Part shown: in pieces, positions 25,331-34,607 of the stretch
Numbering within the stretch: the stretch's first letter is position 1
Layout: every line of letters starts with the position of its first letter
Assembly: GCA_965119715.1 (NCBI GenBank)
Contig: OZ221969.1
Span: 434,001 to 498,000 of the forward strand
Reading direction: 5' to 3'
Origin: JASBYZ01 sp029983705
GTDB lineage: Bacteria; Actinomycetota; Coriobacteriia; Coriobacteriales; JAEZZM01
Length of the DNA: 64,000 bases
Made by a program: the position numbers and the translations under genes
The notes under the pieces: model-generated
What the model saw: the letters and a program-made list of their open reading frames with translations, nothing else
Told to the model about the DNA's origin: nothing
Database searches by the model: none

Positions 25331-25894
25331 TTATAATTGACCAGAAAGCTCAACGCTTGGCTTTAAGGTATCAGCACCTGGCTTCCAGTTTGCTGGGCAA
25401 ACCTGGTCACCGTGCTCAGCTACAAACTGAGCTGCCTCAAGTAGACGTAAAATCTCTGAAGCACTTCTACCAACTCCGCCTGCAGTTACGATGTAAACCT
25501 GGATTTTTCCTTCTGGGTCTACAATAAATGCTCCGCGCTCTGCTTGTCCTGACTCTTCAATTAATACCTCAAAGTCAGTTGCTAATCTGTGAGCGGTATC
25601 AGCAAGCATTGGGTAGTTTACATTCTTGATAAGATCTGAGTGGTCATGCCAAGCTTTGTGGGTGTGAGCAGAGTCTGAAGAAACTGAGTAAACCTCAGCA
25701 CCAGCCTCTTTAAACTTATCGTAGTTAGCTGCTAAGTCAGCAAGCTCGGTTGGGCATACAAAGGTAAAGTCTGCTGGGTAGAAGAAGAAAATGCTCCATT
25801 TGCCTAAGACATCATCTTTAGTGACAGTCTTAATGTCATTCTCATGAAATGCTTCTACCTTAAAATCTGAAATCTCTTTTCCGATTAAAGACAT
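25331..25894 (-). CDS. ahpC: AhpC-type peroxiredoxin
   Basis: 187 residues. The peroxidatic cysteine is in FYPADFTFVCPTEL and the resolving cysteine in HGDQVCPANWKPG: a typical 2-Cys peroxiredoxin that reduces peroxides. No ahpF is adjacent; the thioredoxin at 42514 could serve as reductant (inference). An AAGGAG ribosome binding site precedes the ATG. A TACTAA-N5-TTAGTA dyad (25946-25962) lies in the upstream region and could be an operator. Confidence 0.94.
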   Translation of the reverse strand: MSLIGKEISDFKVEAFHENDIKTVTKDDVLGKWSIFFFYPADFTFVCPTELADLAANYDKFKEAGAEVYSVSSDSAHTHKAWHDHSDLIKNVNYPMLADTAHRLATDFEVLIEESGQAERGAFIVDPEGKIQVYIVTAGGVGRSASEILRLLEAAQFVAEHGDQVCPANWKPGADTLKPSVELSGQL

Positions 25895-25945
25895 TTAACA
25901 ACTCCTTCATAGTTAGTCAAATTTAACTTTTATACTATCTACCCA

Positions 25946-25962
25946 TACTAAAAAACTTAGTA
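25946..25962. promoter_or_regulatory. Inverted repeat upstream of ahpC
   Basis: TACTAA (25946-25951) and TTAGTA (25957-25962) are exact reverse complements separated by AAAAC. They lie about 50 bp before the ahpC start on its 5' side. No match to a PerR or OxyR consensus that I know. Confidence 0.35.
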
Positions 25963-26011
25963 CCAAAAAATTAAAAACTAATAATTATTCGCAATTTGTT
26001 CGATTTGTATC

Positions 26012-27058
26012 TTATAAGTCGTCTACCAGGGCAGAGCTTTTAGCATAAGCGGTAGAACGAGCCTCAAAAAAGTCAGTTTTAATGCGATTAGCGTTACTGT
26101 ATTCGCTTACCCATTTCATGCTCTCAGGCTCTTCATCGTGTCCTTCAAAAAGTTTCTCTAAGCCAATTGAAGTGCAGCGTAAATTACCAAGGTATTTAAT
26201 GTAGTCTTCAATCATTTGCTCGTTTAGGCCAGCAATGTTATTTCCAATTACATACTTGCCCCAGGCAATTTCTTGTCGTACACCCTCTGCGATCATGCCT
26301 CGGTATTCTTCTTTTAACTCATCAGTAAAGAGTTGAGGTTCTTCTTCTCTCAGCTCATTGATGATGTTTCTAAATAACCAAAGGTGGGTGTTTTCATCAC
26401 GGTTGATGTATCTAATCTCTTGAGCAGAACCGGTCATCTTGCCGTTTCTTGCTAAGTTGTAAAAGAACATGAATCCAGAGTAGAAGTACACGCCCTCTAA
26501 AATATAGTTTCCCATGCAGGCGCGCACAAAATTCTCGGCCGTGCGATGCTCCTGAAATGCATTGTAAATATCGCCAATAAACTTGTTACGGGCAAGTAAG
26601 TGCTCATCGTCTTTCCACTGATACAAGATCTCATCGCGCTCATCTGGCTCGCAAATACTATCTAGCATGTAGCTATAGCTTTGTGAATGGATAGCTTCCT
26701 GATACGTCTGGATTGCAAGACATAAGTTAATCTCGTTTGCAGTGATGTACTCAGACACATTTGGAAGGTTTGCCGTTTGAATTGAATCTAAAAAGATAAG
26801 AAAGCTCAAGATTTTGTCGTAAGCTCTTCTCTCGTCAGCATCGAGCTGCGGATACATCTTTTTATCAAGTCCCAAATTGATTTCTTCTGGAACCCAAAAG
26901 TTATTCATGGCCTGTCTATACCAGTCACTTACCCAGGTATATTTGAGGTTATTAAAGTCGTTTAAGTTAGTAGTATTACCGTTAATCATACGACGCTTTG
27001 AAAGCTCAGTATCTCCCGAAGGATTAAAGAGTGGGCGCTTTGTAATATCTTGTCCCAT
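26012..27058 (-). CDS. nrdB: Ribonucleotide reductase, small (radical) subunit
   Basis: 348 residues. Metal ligands are visible: D in SFLIFLDSIQTANLPN, E and H in YQEAIHSQSYSYML, E in ILEGVYFY, and E/H in RDENTHLWLF. The tyrosine at the radical position is present (EAIHSQSY). It makes the radical for the NrdA subunit encoded 37 bases upstream in the same operon. AAAGGTGG acts as ribosome binding site. Class Ia-type by its partner. Confidence 0.94.
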   Translation of the reverse strand: MGQDITKRPLFNPSGDTELSKRRMINGNTTNLNDFNNLKYTWVSDWYRQAMNNFWVPEEINLGLDKKMYPQLDADERRAYDKILSFLIFLDSIQTANLPNVSEYITANEINLCLAIQTYQEAIHSQSYSYMLDSICEPDERDEILYQWKDDEHLLARNKFIGDIYNAFQEHRTAENFVRACMGNYILEGVYFYSGFMFFYNLARNGKMTGSAQEIRYINRDENTHLWLFRNIINELREEEPQLFTDELKEEYRGMIAEGVRQEIAWGKYVIGNNIAGLNEQMIEDYIKYLGNLRCTSIGLEKLFEGHDEEPESMKWVSEYSNANRIKTDFFEARSTAYAKSSALVDDL

Positions 27059-27094
27059 TTAGTGTTCCACCTTTCCCGTGATATGTGTACTCAT

Positions 27095-29686
27095 TTATGC
27101 CGAACAGCTTACGCACTCTTCAACTTCAAGACTCTTAGAACGGATGTAGTAAACCGTCTTAACCCCTTCTTTCCAGGCCAGTAGGTAGAGTCCTAAAATC
27201 TGTCTAAAGGTGTAATCGTTGGTAATATAAATGTTCATTGAAGTTGCCTGATCGATGTGTCTTGTGCGAACTCCGCCGGCTTTAATAGACCAGGTCTGAT
27301 CAATGTGGTGAGCCTGCTTGTAGTACCAGTAGGTATCCATAGAGAGGTCAGGTGCTATGCGGGCGATAAGGCCGTTTTTCTTCTCGTCAAAATAGAATCT
27401 TTCCATTACTGGGTCTATACCAGGGCTGGTGCCAGCAACAATTGAAGTTGAGGCAGTTGGAGCTATTGCAAGGAGGTAGCCATTTCTCATACCATACTTA
27501 GCCACATCTGCCTGAAGCTCTTGCCAGCGCTCAGAGTTATAGTTTCTGCTGCTAAAGTATTCACCCGTCTGCCAGTCAGAGCCTTCAAAGAGCTCGTAGG
27601 CTCCCTTTTCTTTGGCGTTTTGCATTGATGCTTTAATAGCTGAGTAGTTAATATTCTCAAAGACCTTATCAACAAAGTCCAAGTGCTCCTGGCTTTCCCA
27701 TGAAATGTGGTGGGTAGCAAGCATATGGTGGTATCCGCTCACGCCCAGTCCAATTGGACGGTAGCGTAAGTTGTTTACCTTAGCATCTGCTACTGGAAAG
27801 AAGTTTAAGGCAATAACATTATCTAAGGCCCTAATTGCAGAGCTAGTTACCTCGTTAAGTTCATCAAAGTTAGTTACCTCAATACGGCCAAGGTTAAGTG
27901 AGGCAAGGTTACATACAACAAAGTCTCCTGGCTTAATCTTGGTAACAATAACGGTGTCACCGTCTTCAGTTACAATTTCTTCTGAAACCTCTGAGGCTGC
28001 AGACATATTTTGAGCAATCTCGGTGCAGAGGTTTGAGCAGTAAATCATACCCTTGTCTTTATTTGGATTTGCTTTGTTTACCGCATCACGGTTAAAGGTA
28101 AATGGAGTGCCGGTCTCAACCATAGACTTGATGATAAGACGAACAAGCTCCTTAATAGGGATGTAGCGCTTAGGGATGTTTGGATCTTGAACGCAGTCGA
28201 GGTAGCGCTTCTTCCATTCATCTCCATAGTAGTCCTCAAGGCAGTATCCCTTGATTTTCATAACCTCATGAGGACATAAAAGCGCCCAGTCGCCTTCCAT
28301 ATTGTTTTCTACCTGCTCCCAAAAATAATCTGGGTAGCATACTGCAGGAAAAACGTCGTGAGCCTTCATGCGGTCATCACCATTATTGGTTCTAAGCTCT
28401 AAAAACTCAGGAATATCTTTGTGCCATACGTCTAGGTAGCAAGCTACTGCACCCTGTCGCATGCCAAGTTGGTCTACGGCAACAGCGGTGTCGTTTGCAA
28501 GTCTAATCCATCTAATTACGCCGCCAGCAGCACCTTTAAAGCCTCTAATTGGAGAGCCCTGTGCTCTAACTTTTCCAAAATAAAGGCCCATGCCGCCACC
28601 AAACTTAGAGACATTTGCAAAGCTTGAAATGGAGCGATAAATACCTTTAAGGGTGTCTGGAACGGTATCTATAAAGCATGAAGAGAGCTGGTGGAAAGGC
28701 TTTCTTGCATTTGAAAGCGTTGGGGTTGCCATAGTAACCTGAAGCTTAGAGAGCATAGTGTAAAAGCGCTTAATCCACTCAAGTCTATTCTCTTCAGGAA
28801 TAGCCAAAAAGAGGGCAATACCCAAATACATTTCTTGAACGCTCTCAATTGGACGAAGGTCATGCGTTCTAATGGTGTATCTTTGGGTGAGAAGGTCGTA
28901 GCCTGAATAATTTAAGAGCTTGTCTCTACTTTCAACCATTAACTCTGCGGCGGCATCAATTTGCTCTTTTGTATACTCTTCTAGGATTTGCTCGTCAAAG
29001 AGGCCAAGCTTGCTTTGGGCAACAATTTTGTCATAGTAGCTTAGCGAGTGAGCATCAGTAATTGTGCCAAAAAGCTCAGGCTTTTCTACCAATAAAGCTT
29101 GCCAGTTGGTGCGCACTTTGTTGGAGTATGCCACACCATAAATTCTTCCGGCAATAAACTCCCACTTTGGAGCCTCTTGATCGCACAGCTCAATAGCTGC
29201 CTTAATCAAGGCATCAAGGCGCTGTAAGCTGGTTGAATTATCTTTATGAAAACTTTGGTACTTATGCAAAAGTAGACTTAAATCGTATTGCTGGTCTGGA
29301 TAGTCTTCCTCAATCTCAGCTAAGGTTTGAGCAAGGCCCTCAATGTCGGGGATGTGAGCCACAATTTGTGAGCGAACGTTTCTTTGCTTGCGTCGTGCAT
29401 CGCGATATAAGATGTATGCTTTAGCAACGCTATAGTACTCAGACTCCATAAGCGCAAGCTCAACAATATCTTGGATGTGCTCAACCTCAAGGGTTTTGTT
29501 TTGACCAAATTGTTTTTCAATGCTTGCAACTAAACTTTGAAGATCTTCCTCAGAGATTTCTTGTTCCACTTCATTGAACGCCTTAAGAAGTGCTGAGGCA
29601 ATTTTTTGTGACTCATAGGGCACACGACGACCATCACGCTTGATAACAGTGATGCTACCAGGCGCTACACCAGATGTAGTTTGCAT
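27095..29686 (-). CDS. nrdA: Ribonucleotide reductase, large subunit
   Basis: 863 residues. An N-terminal ATP-cone (about 12-100, TVIKRDGRRVPYESQKIASA) precedes the catalytic barrel: ATPTLSNARKPFHQLSSCF, the active-site NLCTEI segment, and LAIAPTASTSIVAGTSPGIDP. Redox-active C-terminal cysteines end the protein (EECVSCSA). It converts ribonucleoside diphosphates to deoxy forms. It is controlled by an NrdR-type double box at its promoter. Confidence 0.95.
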   Translation of the reverse strand: MQTTSGVAPGSITVIKRDGRRVPYESQKIASALLKAFNEVEQEISEEDLQSLVASIEKQFGQNKTLEVEHIQDIVELALMESEYYSVAKAYILYRDARRKQRNVRSQIVAHIPDIEGLAQTLAEIEEDYPDQQYDLSLLLHKYQSFHKDNSTSLQRLDALIKAAIELCDQEAPKWEFIAGRIYGVAYSNKVRTNWQALLVEKPELFGTITDAHSLSYYDKIVAQSKLGLFDEQILEEYTKEQIDAAAELMVESRDKLLNYSGYDLLTQRYTIRTHDLRPIESVQEMYLGIALFLAIPEENRLEWIKRFYTMLSKLQVTMATPTLSNARKPFHQLSSCFIDTVPDTLKGIYRSISSFANVSKFGGGMGLYFGKVRAQGSPIRGFKGAAGGVIRWIRLANDTAVAVDQLGMRQGAVACYLDVWHKDIPEFLELRTNNGDDRMKAHDVFPAVCYPDYFWEQVENNMEGDWALLCPHEVMKIKGYCLEDYYGDEWKKRYLDCVQDPNIPKRYIPIKELVRLIIKSMVETGTPFTFNRDAVNKANPNKDKGMIYCSNLCTEIAQNMSAASEVSEEIVTEDGDTVIVTKIKPGDFVVCNLASLNLGRIEVTNFDELNEVTSSAIRALDNVIALNFFPVADAKVNNLRYRPIGLGVSGYHHMLATHHISWESQEHLDFVDKVFENINYSAIKASMQNAKEKGAYELFEGSDWQTGEYFSSRNYNSERWQELQADVAKYGMRNGYLLAIAPTASTSIVAGTSPGIDPVMERFYFDEKKNGLIARIAPDLSMDTYWYYKQAHHIDQTWSIKAGGVRTRHIDQATSMNIYITNDYTFRQILGLYLLAWKEGVKTVYYIRSKSLEVEECVSCSA

Positions 29687-29728
29687 AGATTTAAGTCCAA
29701 TCAGTTAAAAATTAATTGTCTGTTGTGC

Positions 29729-29776
29729 ACACAATATATTGTATGCAAGTCAAAATCTTAGCACAATAAATTGGGG
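29729..29776 (-). promoter_or_regulatory. nrdAB promoter with two NrdR boxes
   Basis: Box 1, ACACAATATATTGTAT (29729-29744), matches the NrdR consensus closely. Box 2, GCACAATAAATTGGGG (29761-29776), is degenerate. Their starts are 32 bp apart, three helical turns, as in known NrdR sites. On the minus strand, -35 TTGTGC (29761-29766) and -10 TACAAT (29738-29743) have a 17-bp spacer and overlap both boxes. A repressor bound here would block RNA polymerase. Confidence 0.85.
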
Positions 29777-29786
29777 GTGGGGTCCA

Positions 29787-30737
29787 CTATTCGTATTTCA
29801 AATGTACGAGCGGATAGAGCTCGTCTTCATCTAGTAGCTGTCCACTATAGTTGAGGTGCCCAGATAGCTCAAAAAAGTTTTGACCGCTTAAAAATGTTTT
29901 CAATTTTGTAACATATGCATACACAGCTTGTTCAAATATGTCTTCAAAACTGAGGTTTAATTTTTTGTTAATAAAGGGATGAGTCCAAGTTTCATGGTCT
30001 AAGTTGAGGTGTCTGTCTGAAAGTTCACTCGCTTTTCTGTGCGATAAAGACATCAACATTGAGTGCTTATTAATTTTTTCTTCAAGCCCCGATAAGACTT
30101 TAAAGCCCACGCTCTTATCGCCCTCAATAAAGCGATAAATAGTGCGCATGTCCTTAACGGCGTGCTCAAACTCTTTGTACTCAAGATCTATGTTATAGAC
30201 CTTGTGGGCTATAAAAGAATGAAGTCTTCCTATGGTGGTAAGGCTTGAATCGCTCAAATCAAGGCAGCTTAAAATATAGGCTTGAGATATTTCGTATCCC
30301 CTCAAACGTTTGAGAAGACTTGAATCTATATCGCTTTCAATAATTGCATGCACCTGATTTGGTGCACCTTTAAGCTCATCACTTGAGTCCATAATTGCAA
30401 ACTGATTTGCATATACGTAGGGGTGAGCCATTGAGTCAAGCGTAAAGTGAGCAAGAAAGCCCATTGCATAGGCTTTGGCAACAGCCTCATCTTCATCTCT
30501 TACAAGCTTAAGTGCCTCAAAAAGTGCGCGGTACTGCTTGGCGGTCTTGTGATAGTGAGTGGACTTTGCATAGGCGTGTGCCGTCTGAGGTGTTACGCTT
30601 AAAATTCTAAAAAAGTAAGGGTCAGGACCTTGAGCTCCAAGTAAAAATGCCTTGTTCTCTTCAATTGTGTCAAAAGAAATAGATGCTTGCTCAAGGGATT
30701 CTTGAGCCATTAAGTAATGAGTTACTAATGCGGGCAT
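29787..30737 (-). CDS. Zinc-dependent phospholipase C-like protein
   Basis: 316 residues. The opening MPALVTHYLMAQESL, then LLGAQGPDPYFF, and the histidine-rich AMGFLAHFTLDSMAHPYV match the zinc phospholipase C/S1-P1-like fold (PF00882 type). There is no signal peptide, so it is probably intracellular; substrate unknown. A good AGGAGG ribosome binding site precedes the ATG. It lies upstream of nrdA on the same strand, but the nrd promoter region separates them. Confidence 0.78.
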   Translation of the reverse strand: MPALVTHYLMAQESLEQASISFDTIEENKAFLLGAQGPDPYFFRILSVTPQTAHAYAKSTHYHKTAKQYRALFEALKLVRDEDEAVAKAYAMGFLAHFTLDSMAHPYVYANQFAIMDSSDELKGAPNQVHAIIESDIDSSLLKRLRGYEISQAYILSCLDLSDSSLTTIGRLHSFIAHKVYNIDLEYKEFEHAVKDMRTIYRFIEGDKSVGFKVLSGLEEKINKHSMLMSLSHRKASELSDRHLNLDHETWTHPFINKKLNLSFEDIFEQAVYAYVTKLKTFLSGQNFFELSGHLNYSGQLLDEDELYPLVHLKYE

Positions 30738-30888
30738 AAGTTATAAGCCTCCTTGAGGGCAGAACAGTTTTATTGAGTATCTACCCAACTTTTAGCCTGA
30801 AACAAAAGATTTACATTCTATTAAGACCCAGTAAAATTTAAAGGTATACACTTATAACAGTGAATTTACCGATAAAAGGATTAGTTCA

Positions 30889-32121
30889 GTGAAAAAATTT
30901 ACACAACTTGAGCGTTCTTGGATTTTGTACGACGTTGCAAATTCAGCCTTTGTTCTCTTTGCTACCTCAGTTATTCCAATCTATTTTGCAGCTATAGCAC
31001 CTGGTCAAAATATAGTTGTTGCCTGGGGATATGCTGAAACTATCGCTAGTTTGGTAGTGGCACTTTTGATGCCAATTTTAGGTTCATTGGCAGACTTTCA
31101 GGGGCAGAAAAAGAAATTTTTCATGGGATTTTTCTTTACAGGAATCATTACCTGTTTTGCAATGGCGCTCCCACTAAGCTGGCTGCCCTTCTTGGTGCTC
31201 TACATTATTACGAGCATAGCTATTTCATCAACATTTACCTTTTATGATGCAATGCTTGTTGATGTAACTGAAGATGAGCGTATGAACAAAGTCTCAAGCC
31301 ATGGCTATGCTTGGGGATACATTGGATCTTGCATTCCATTTATTTTTTGCATCGCGCTCATTTTTGCTGGCCCAAAACTTTTAGGAATTGAAACTGCACT
31401 GGCAACCCGCATCTCATTTATCATAGTTGCCCTGTGGTGGCTTGGCTTTACCATCCCACTTCTTAAAAACTATGAGCAAAAATACTTTAAGGTGCACACA
31501 CCGGGCGAGAAGTTAAGCCCTTATAAACTCTTTATAGATGCAGCTAAAGAAATCATTGCCGATAAGTTCATTCTTATCTTTATGATTGCTTACTTTTTCT
31601 ACATCGATGGAGTACACGCAGTTATCTCTATGGCAACCTCGTATGGAACTTCGCTTGGAATTGACAGCACCCAGCTTATTTTAGCTTTACTTTTAACCCA
31701 GTTTGTAGCCTTCCCATCTGCAATTATTTATTCAAGACTTGCAGATAAATGGGGTACTTTGAGGGGCATTAAAGTTGCGGTACTTGCATACTTCTTAATA
31801 GTTTTGTTTGCAGCATTTTTCTTAAACTCAGCCCGTGAGTTTTGGATTTTAGCCGTATGCGTTGGACTTTTCCAAGGTGGTATCCAGGCACTTTCTAGAT
31901 CTTACTTTGGAAAAATTGTTCCAAAAGAGCACGCAAACCAATTCTACGGTTTCTTCCAAATTTTTGGTAAGTACTCAACCGTTATGGGAACCTTCTTGGT
32001 TGCCATTATTACACAAGTAAGCGGTAATGCTTCTATGGGAATTTTATCGGTAGCAGTACTCTTTATTGTTGGACTTATAGTGCTTCAAATCCTTCCAAAG
32101 GAAAAACGTTTGTATGTCTAA
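30889..32121 (+). CDS. MFS transporter, UMF1/BtlA-like family
   Basis: 410 residues with about 12 hydrophobic segments. The opening LERSWILYDVANSAFVLFAT and the loop LADFQGQKKKFFMGFF are characteristic of the UMF1 (Atg22-like) group. A GTG start lies after AAAAGGA. Substrate unknown. Its end overlaps the next gene by eight bases. Confidence 0.85.
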   Translation: MKKFTQLERSWILYDVANSAFVLFATSVIPIYFAAIAPGQNIVVAWGYAETIASLVVALLMPILGSLADFQGQKKKFFMGFFFTGIITCFAMALPLSWLPFLVLYIITSIAISSTFTFYDAMLVDVTEDERMNKVSSHGYAWGYIGSCIPFIFCIALIFAGPKLLGIETALATRISFIIVALWWLGFTIPLLKNYEQKYFKVHTPGEKLSPYKLFIDAAKEIIADKFILIFMIAYFFYIDGVHAVISMATSYGTSLGIDSTQLILALLLTQFVAFPSAIIYSRLADKWGTLRGIKVAVLAYFLIVLFAAFFLNSAREFWILAVCVGLFQGGIQALSRSYFGKIVPKEHANQFYGFFQIFGKYSTVMGTFLVAIITQVSGNASMGILSVAVLFIVGLIVLQILPKEKRLYV

Positions 32122-32923
32122 AAATATACATCTGCGTGAAGCACAGGTTATGACTGCCATTAAATGGGCAGCTATGATATTGCTTATAGTAGACCATGCA
32201 ACTATTGCACTTTTTGACAATGATCCTATCGGAAGGGCTATCGGTAGATTAGCCTTTCCGCTTTTTGCATATATGATTGCTGTAGGCCTTCAATATAGTT
32301 CAAACCCGCTAAAGTACTTTAAGCGTATTTTGCTTTTTGCGTTTATTTCTGAAATACCTTTTGACTTGTTTGTTGCAAACATTCCCTTTTATTTTATGAG
32401 TCAAAATGTACTTTTTACCTTTGCAATTGCAATGGGGCTGTACTTGCTTGTTGCCCGCTTAAACTACCAGGCTTATGCATGGCTTGCTGCCTTTGTTGCC
32501 GGATATGTTTTAGGTGAGTTGTGCAGCGTTGACTATGGTGGAATAGGTGTTGTAACCGTACTGACCTTTAAACTCGCTATCTATGGTCTTAAGGGCGATA
32601 AGCTCAATGCTCGTTTTGGTCAAGCACTTGGCTGTGCGCTCATTTCTTTTGGTTATGTGATTAGTCACAGTATTGAAATTGGTGCCCCATATTTTGGAAT
32701 GCAAATTTTAGCAGCCTTTGCCCTTTTAATTTTATTGTTTTCTAAGGGTGTGCCTGCTGATTTTTCAATGGCTTCAAAAAAATATTCACGACTGTTTTAC
32801 CTGGTGTATCCGCTTCAGTTTGTAATTTTGTGGGCTATAAGCATTGCTCTTGGCTGGCAAACTTTGCCAAATGTTATCGCAGTCATTCCAGATTTGCTTA
32901 CAGGTAATTTAATCTACTTCTAA
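32114..32923 (+). CDS. TraX family membrane protein
   Basis: 269 residues, 7-8 hydrophobic segments. The start, with TAIKWAAMILLIVDHATIALF, then GRLAFPLFAYMIAVGLQYS, and the end RLFYLVYPLQFVILWAI are typical of TraX/acyltransferase-like membrane proteins. Some relatives acetylate pilin; here there is no conjugation context, so the substrate is unknown. It overlaps the MFS gene and is probably translationally coupled. Confidence 0.8.
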   Translation: MSKNIHLREAQVMTAIKWAAMILLIVDHATIALFDNDPIGRAIGRLAFPLFAYMIAVGLQYSSNPLKYFKRILLFAFISEIPFDLFVANIPFYFMSQNVLFTFAIAMGLYLLVARLNYQAYAWLAAFVAGYVLGELCSVDYGGIGVVTVLTFKLAIYGLKGDKLNARFGQALGCALISFGYVISHSIEIGAPYFGMQILAAFALLILLFSKGVPADFSMASKKYSRLFYLVYPLQFVILWAISIALGWQTLPNVIAVIPDLLTGNLIYF

Positions 32924-33005
32924 ATCTTCAGAAACTTTGAAGTTCAAATTGTATTAAGCTTATTAAACGTAATTCTTTATAGATAAGAAAAAGGAGCGTT
33001 AGCAT

Positions 33006-34037
33006 ATGTCAAATAATAGCTCACTCCCAACACATCCTGTAATAGCAATTGCAGGTGCAACTGGTGCAGTTGGTCAAGAAATGTTAAAAATTATTGAATC
33101 ACGAGATGTGCCTTATTCAAAGTTGAAGTTACTCGCTTCTAAACGCTCAAGTGGTACTGAGCTTGAAGTTAAAGGACAAAAGATTGTGATAGAGGAGATG
33201 CGTCCAGAATCATTTGAAGATGTAGACATTGCTCTTTTTGCTGCTGGCTCAGATCTATCAAAAGAATACCTCCCATATTTAAAGAAGTATGGCTGCGTCA
33301 TGATTGATAACTCATCTGCATTTAGAATGGATAAAGATGTTCCGCTCGTAGTTCCAGAAGTAAATCCTGAAGCCGCACTAAAGCATAGCGGTGTTATTGC
33401 CAATCCAAATTGTTCTACAATACAAATGGTAGTTGCACTTAAACCCCTCAATGATATAAGTCCTATCAAACGTGTGGTTGTTTCTACCTACCAAGCTGCC
33501 TCAGGAGCTGGTGCTAAGGGTATGGAAGAGCTCTATAATCAGACCAAAGAATTTTTTGAAGGAAAAGACCTCACCATTGAGGCCTTTAGTGACCAAATTG
33601 CATTTAACGTAATCCCTCACATTGATGTATTTTTGGACGATAAGAGCACTAAAGAAGAATGGAAGATGATTGAGGAGACTAAAAAGATTTTAGACTCAGA
33701 TACCATTCAAGTTGCTGCAAACTGTGCGCGTGTACCAGTGCTCAGATCTCATGCAGAATACATTAACCTTGAGTTTAATCAAGAAGTAAGTGTAACCGAT
33801 GCTCGCAAAGCATTTGAAGCTGCTCCTGGTGTTGAGTTGATGGATGATCCTGAGACTAACACTTACCCAATGCCCTACTTTATCTCAGGTAAAGATAAAG
33901 TATATATTGGAAGATTGCGACAGGATAAAAGTGTTGAGCATGGTCTCTCATTTTGGAACTGCGCAGATCAATTAAGAAAAGGTGCTGCACTTAATGCAGT
34001 ACAAATACTGGAGGTTTTAATTAATCATGAACTCTAA
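33006..34037 (+). CDS. asd: Aspartate-semialdehyde dehydrogenase
   Basis: 343 residues. The NADP-binding GATGAVGQEML, the catalytic cysteine in IANPNCSTIQMV, the NCARVPVLRSHAE segment and the C-terminal RLRQDKS are visible. It makes aspartate semialdehyde for lysine/diaminopimelate, threonine and methionine, and so feeds lysA and the probable homoserine dehydrogenase at the other end of the window. An AAGGAG ribosome binding site precedes the start. Confidence 0.95.
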   Translation: MSNNSSLPTHPVIAIAGATGAVGQEMLKIIESRDVPYSKLKLLASKRSSGTELEVKGQKIVIEEMRPESFEDVDIALFAAGSDLSKEYLPYLKKYGCVMIDNSSAFRMDKDVPLVVPEVNPEAALKHSGVIANPNCSTIQMVVALKPLNDISPIKRVVVSTYQAASGAGAKGMEELYNQTKEFFEGKDLTIEAFSDQIAFNVIPHIDVFLDDKSTKEEWKMIEETKKILDSDTIQVAANCARVPVLRSHAEYINLEFNQEVSVTDARKAFEAAPGVELMDDPETNTYPMPYFISGKDKVYIGRLRQDKSVEHGLSFWNCADQLRKGAALNAVQILEVLINHEL

Positions 34038-34590
34038 GTTTTTAGCACAGACTGGAATCATTGCTGCTGCATACGCAGCTTTTACCCTGGTATGTATTCT
34101 CTTTTTAGGAGGCCTTGCATGGGGGCCAATCCAGTTTAGACTTTCAGAAGTTATGGTGGTAACTGCTCTCTTTACTCCTGCAGCGGTGCCAGGCATGACA
34201 CTTGGCTGTGTGCTTGCAAACTTAATTAATATCCCGCTTTCTGGTACCGGAGCGCTCGGCATGCTCGATGTAATTTTTGGTTCTCTTGCAACCTGTCTTG
34301 CAATGCTTTTTATCAGAAAGTTTAAGGATAAGCCGCTTCTTGCCCTCATGGGACCTGTGTTTATTAATGCACTTATTGTCCCAGCTTATTTGCCCCTTAT
34401 TTTACAGGGCCTAGGTTTTTACACCATTCCATTTACCGATATAGCGCTAGACGGAATTTATCCGCTTATGTATCTGTTTGGATTTGTAACAACAGCAATT
34501 GGGCAGGCTGTAGTTGTCTACGTTTTGGGTTATCCTTTATATAAGGCACTCTCAAAGTCAGATGTCTTTAATCATGAGGTTCATGCCTAA
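34027..34590 (+). CDS. QueT-like transporter (queuosine precursor family)
   Basis: 187 residues, 5-6 membrane segments. The segment WGPIQFRLSEVMVVTALFTPAAVPG is the QueT signature; the S-component of an ECF-type importer is the usual role. It overlaps the end of asd by 11 bases and so belongs to that operon. I saw no preQ1 riboswitch before it, as expected for an internal gene. Confidence 0.82.
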   Translation: MNSKFLAQTGIIAAAYAAFTLVCILFLGGLAWGPIQFRLSEVMVVTALFTPAAVPGMTLGCVLANLINIPLSGTGALGMLDVIFGSLATCLAMLFIRKFKDKPLLALMGPVFINALIVPAYLPLILQGLGFYTIPFTDIALDGIYPLMYLFGFVTTAIGQAVVVYVLGYPLYKALSKSDVFNHEVHA

Positions 34591-34607
34591 GTTTTAAAAG
34601 GAAGTAA

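Noticed and set aside
33006..34027. preQ1 riboswitch before the QueT-like gene
   Set aside because: The gene overlaps asd and has no leader; nothing resembling a preQ1 aptamer before asd was recognised.
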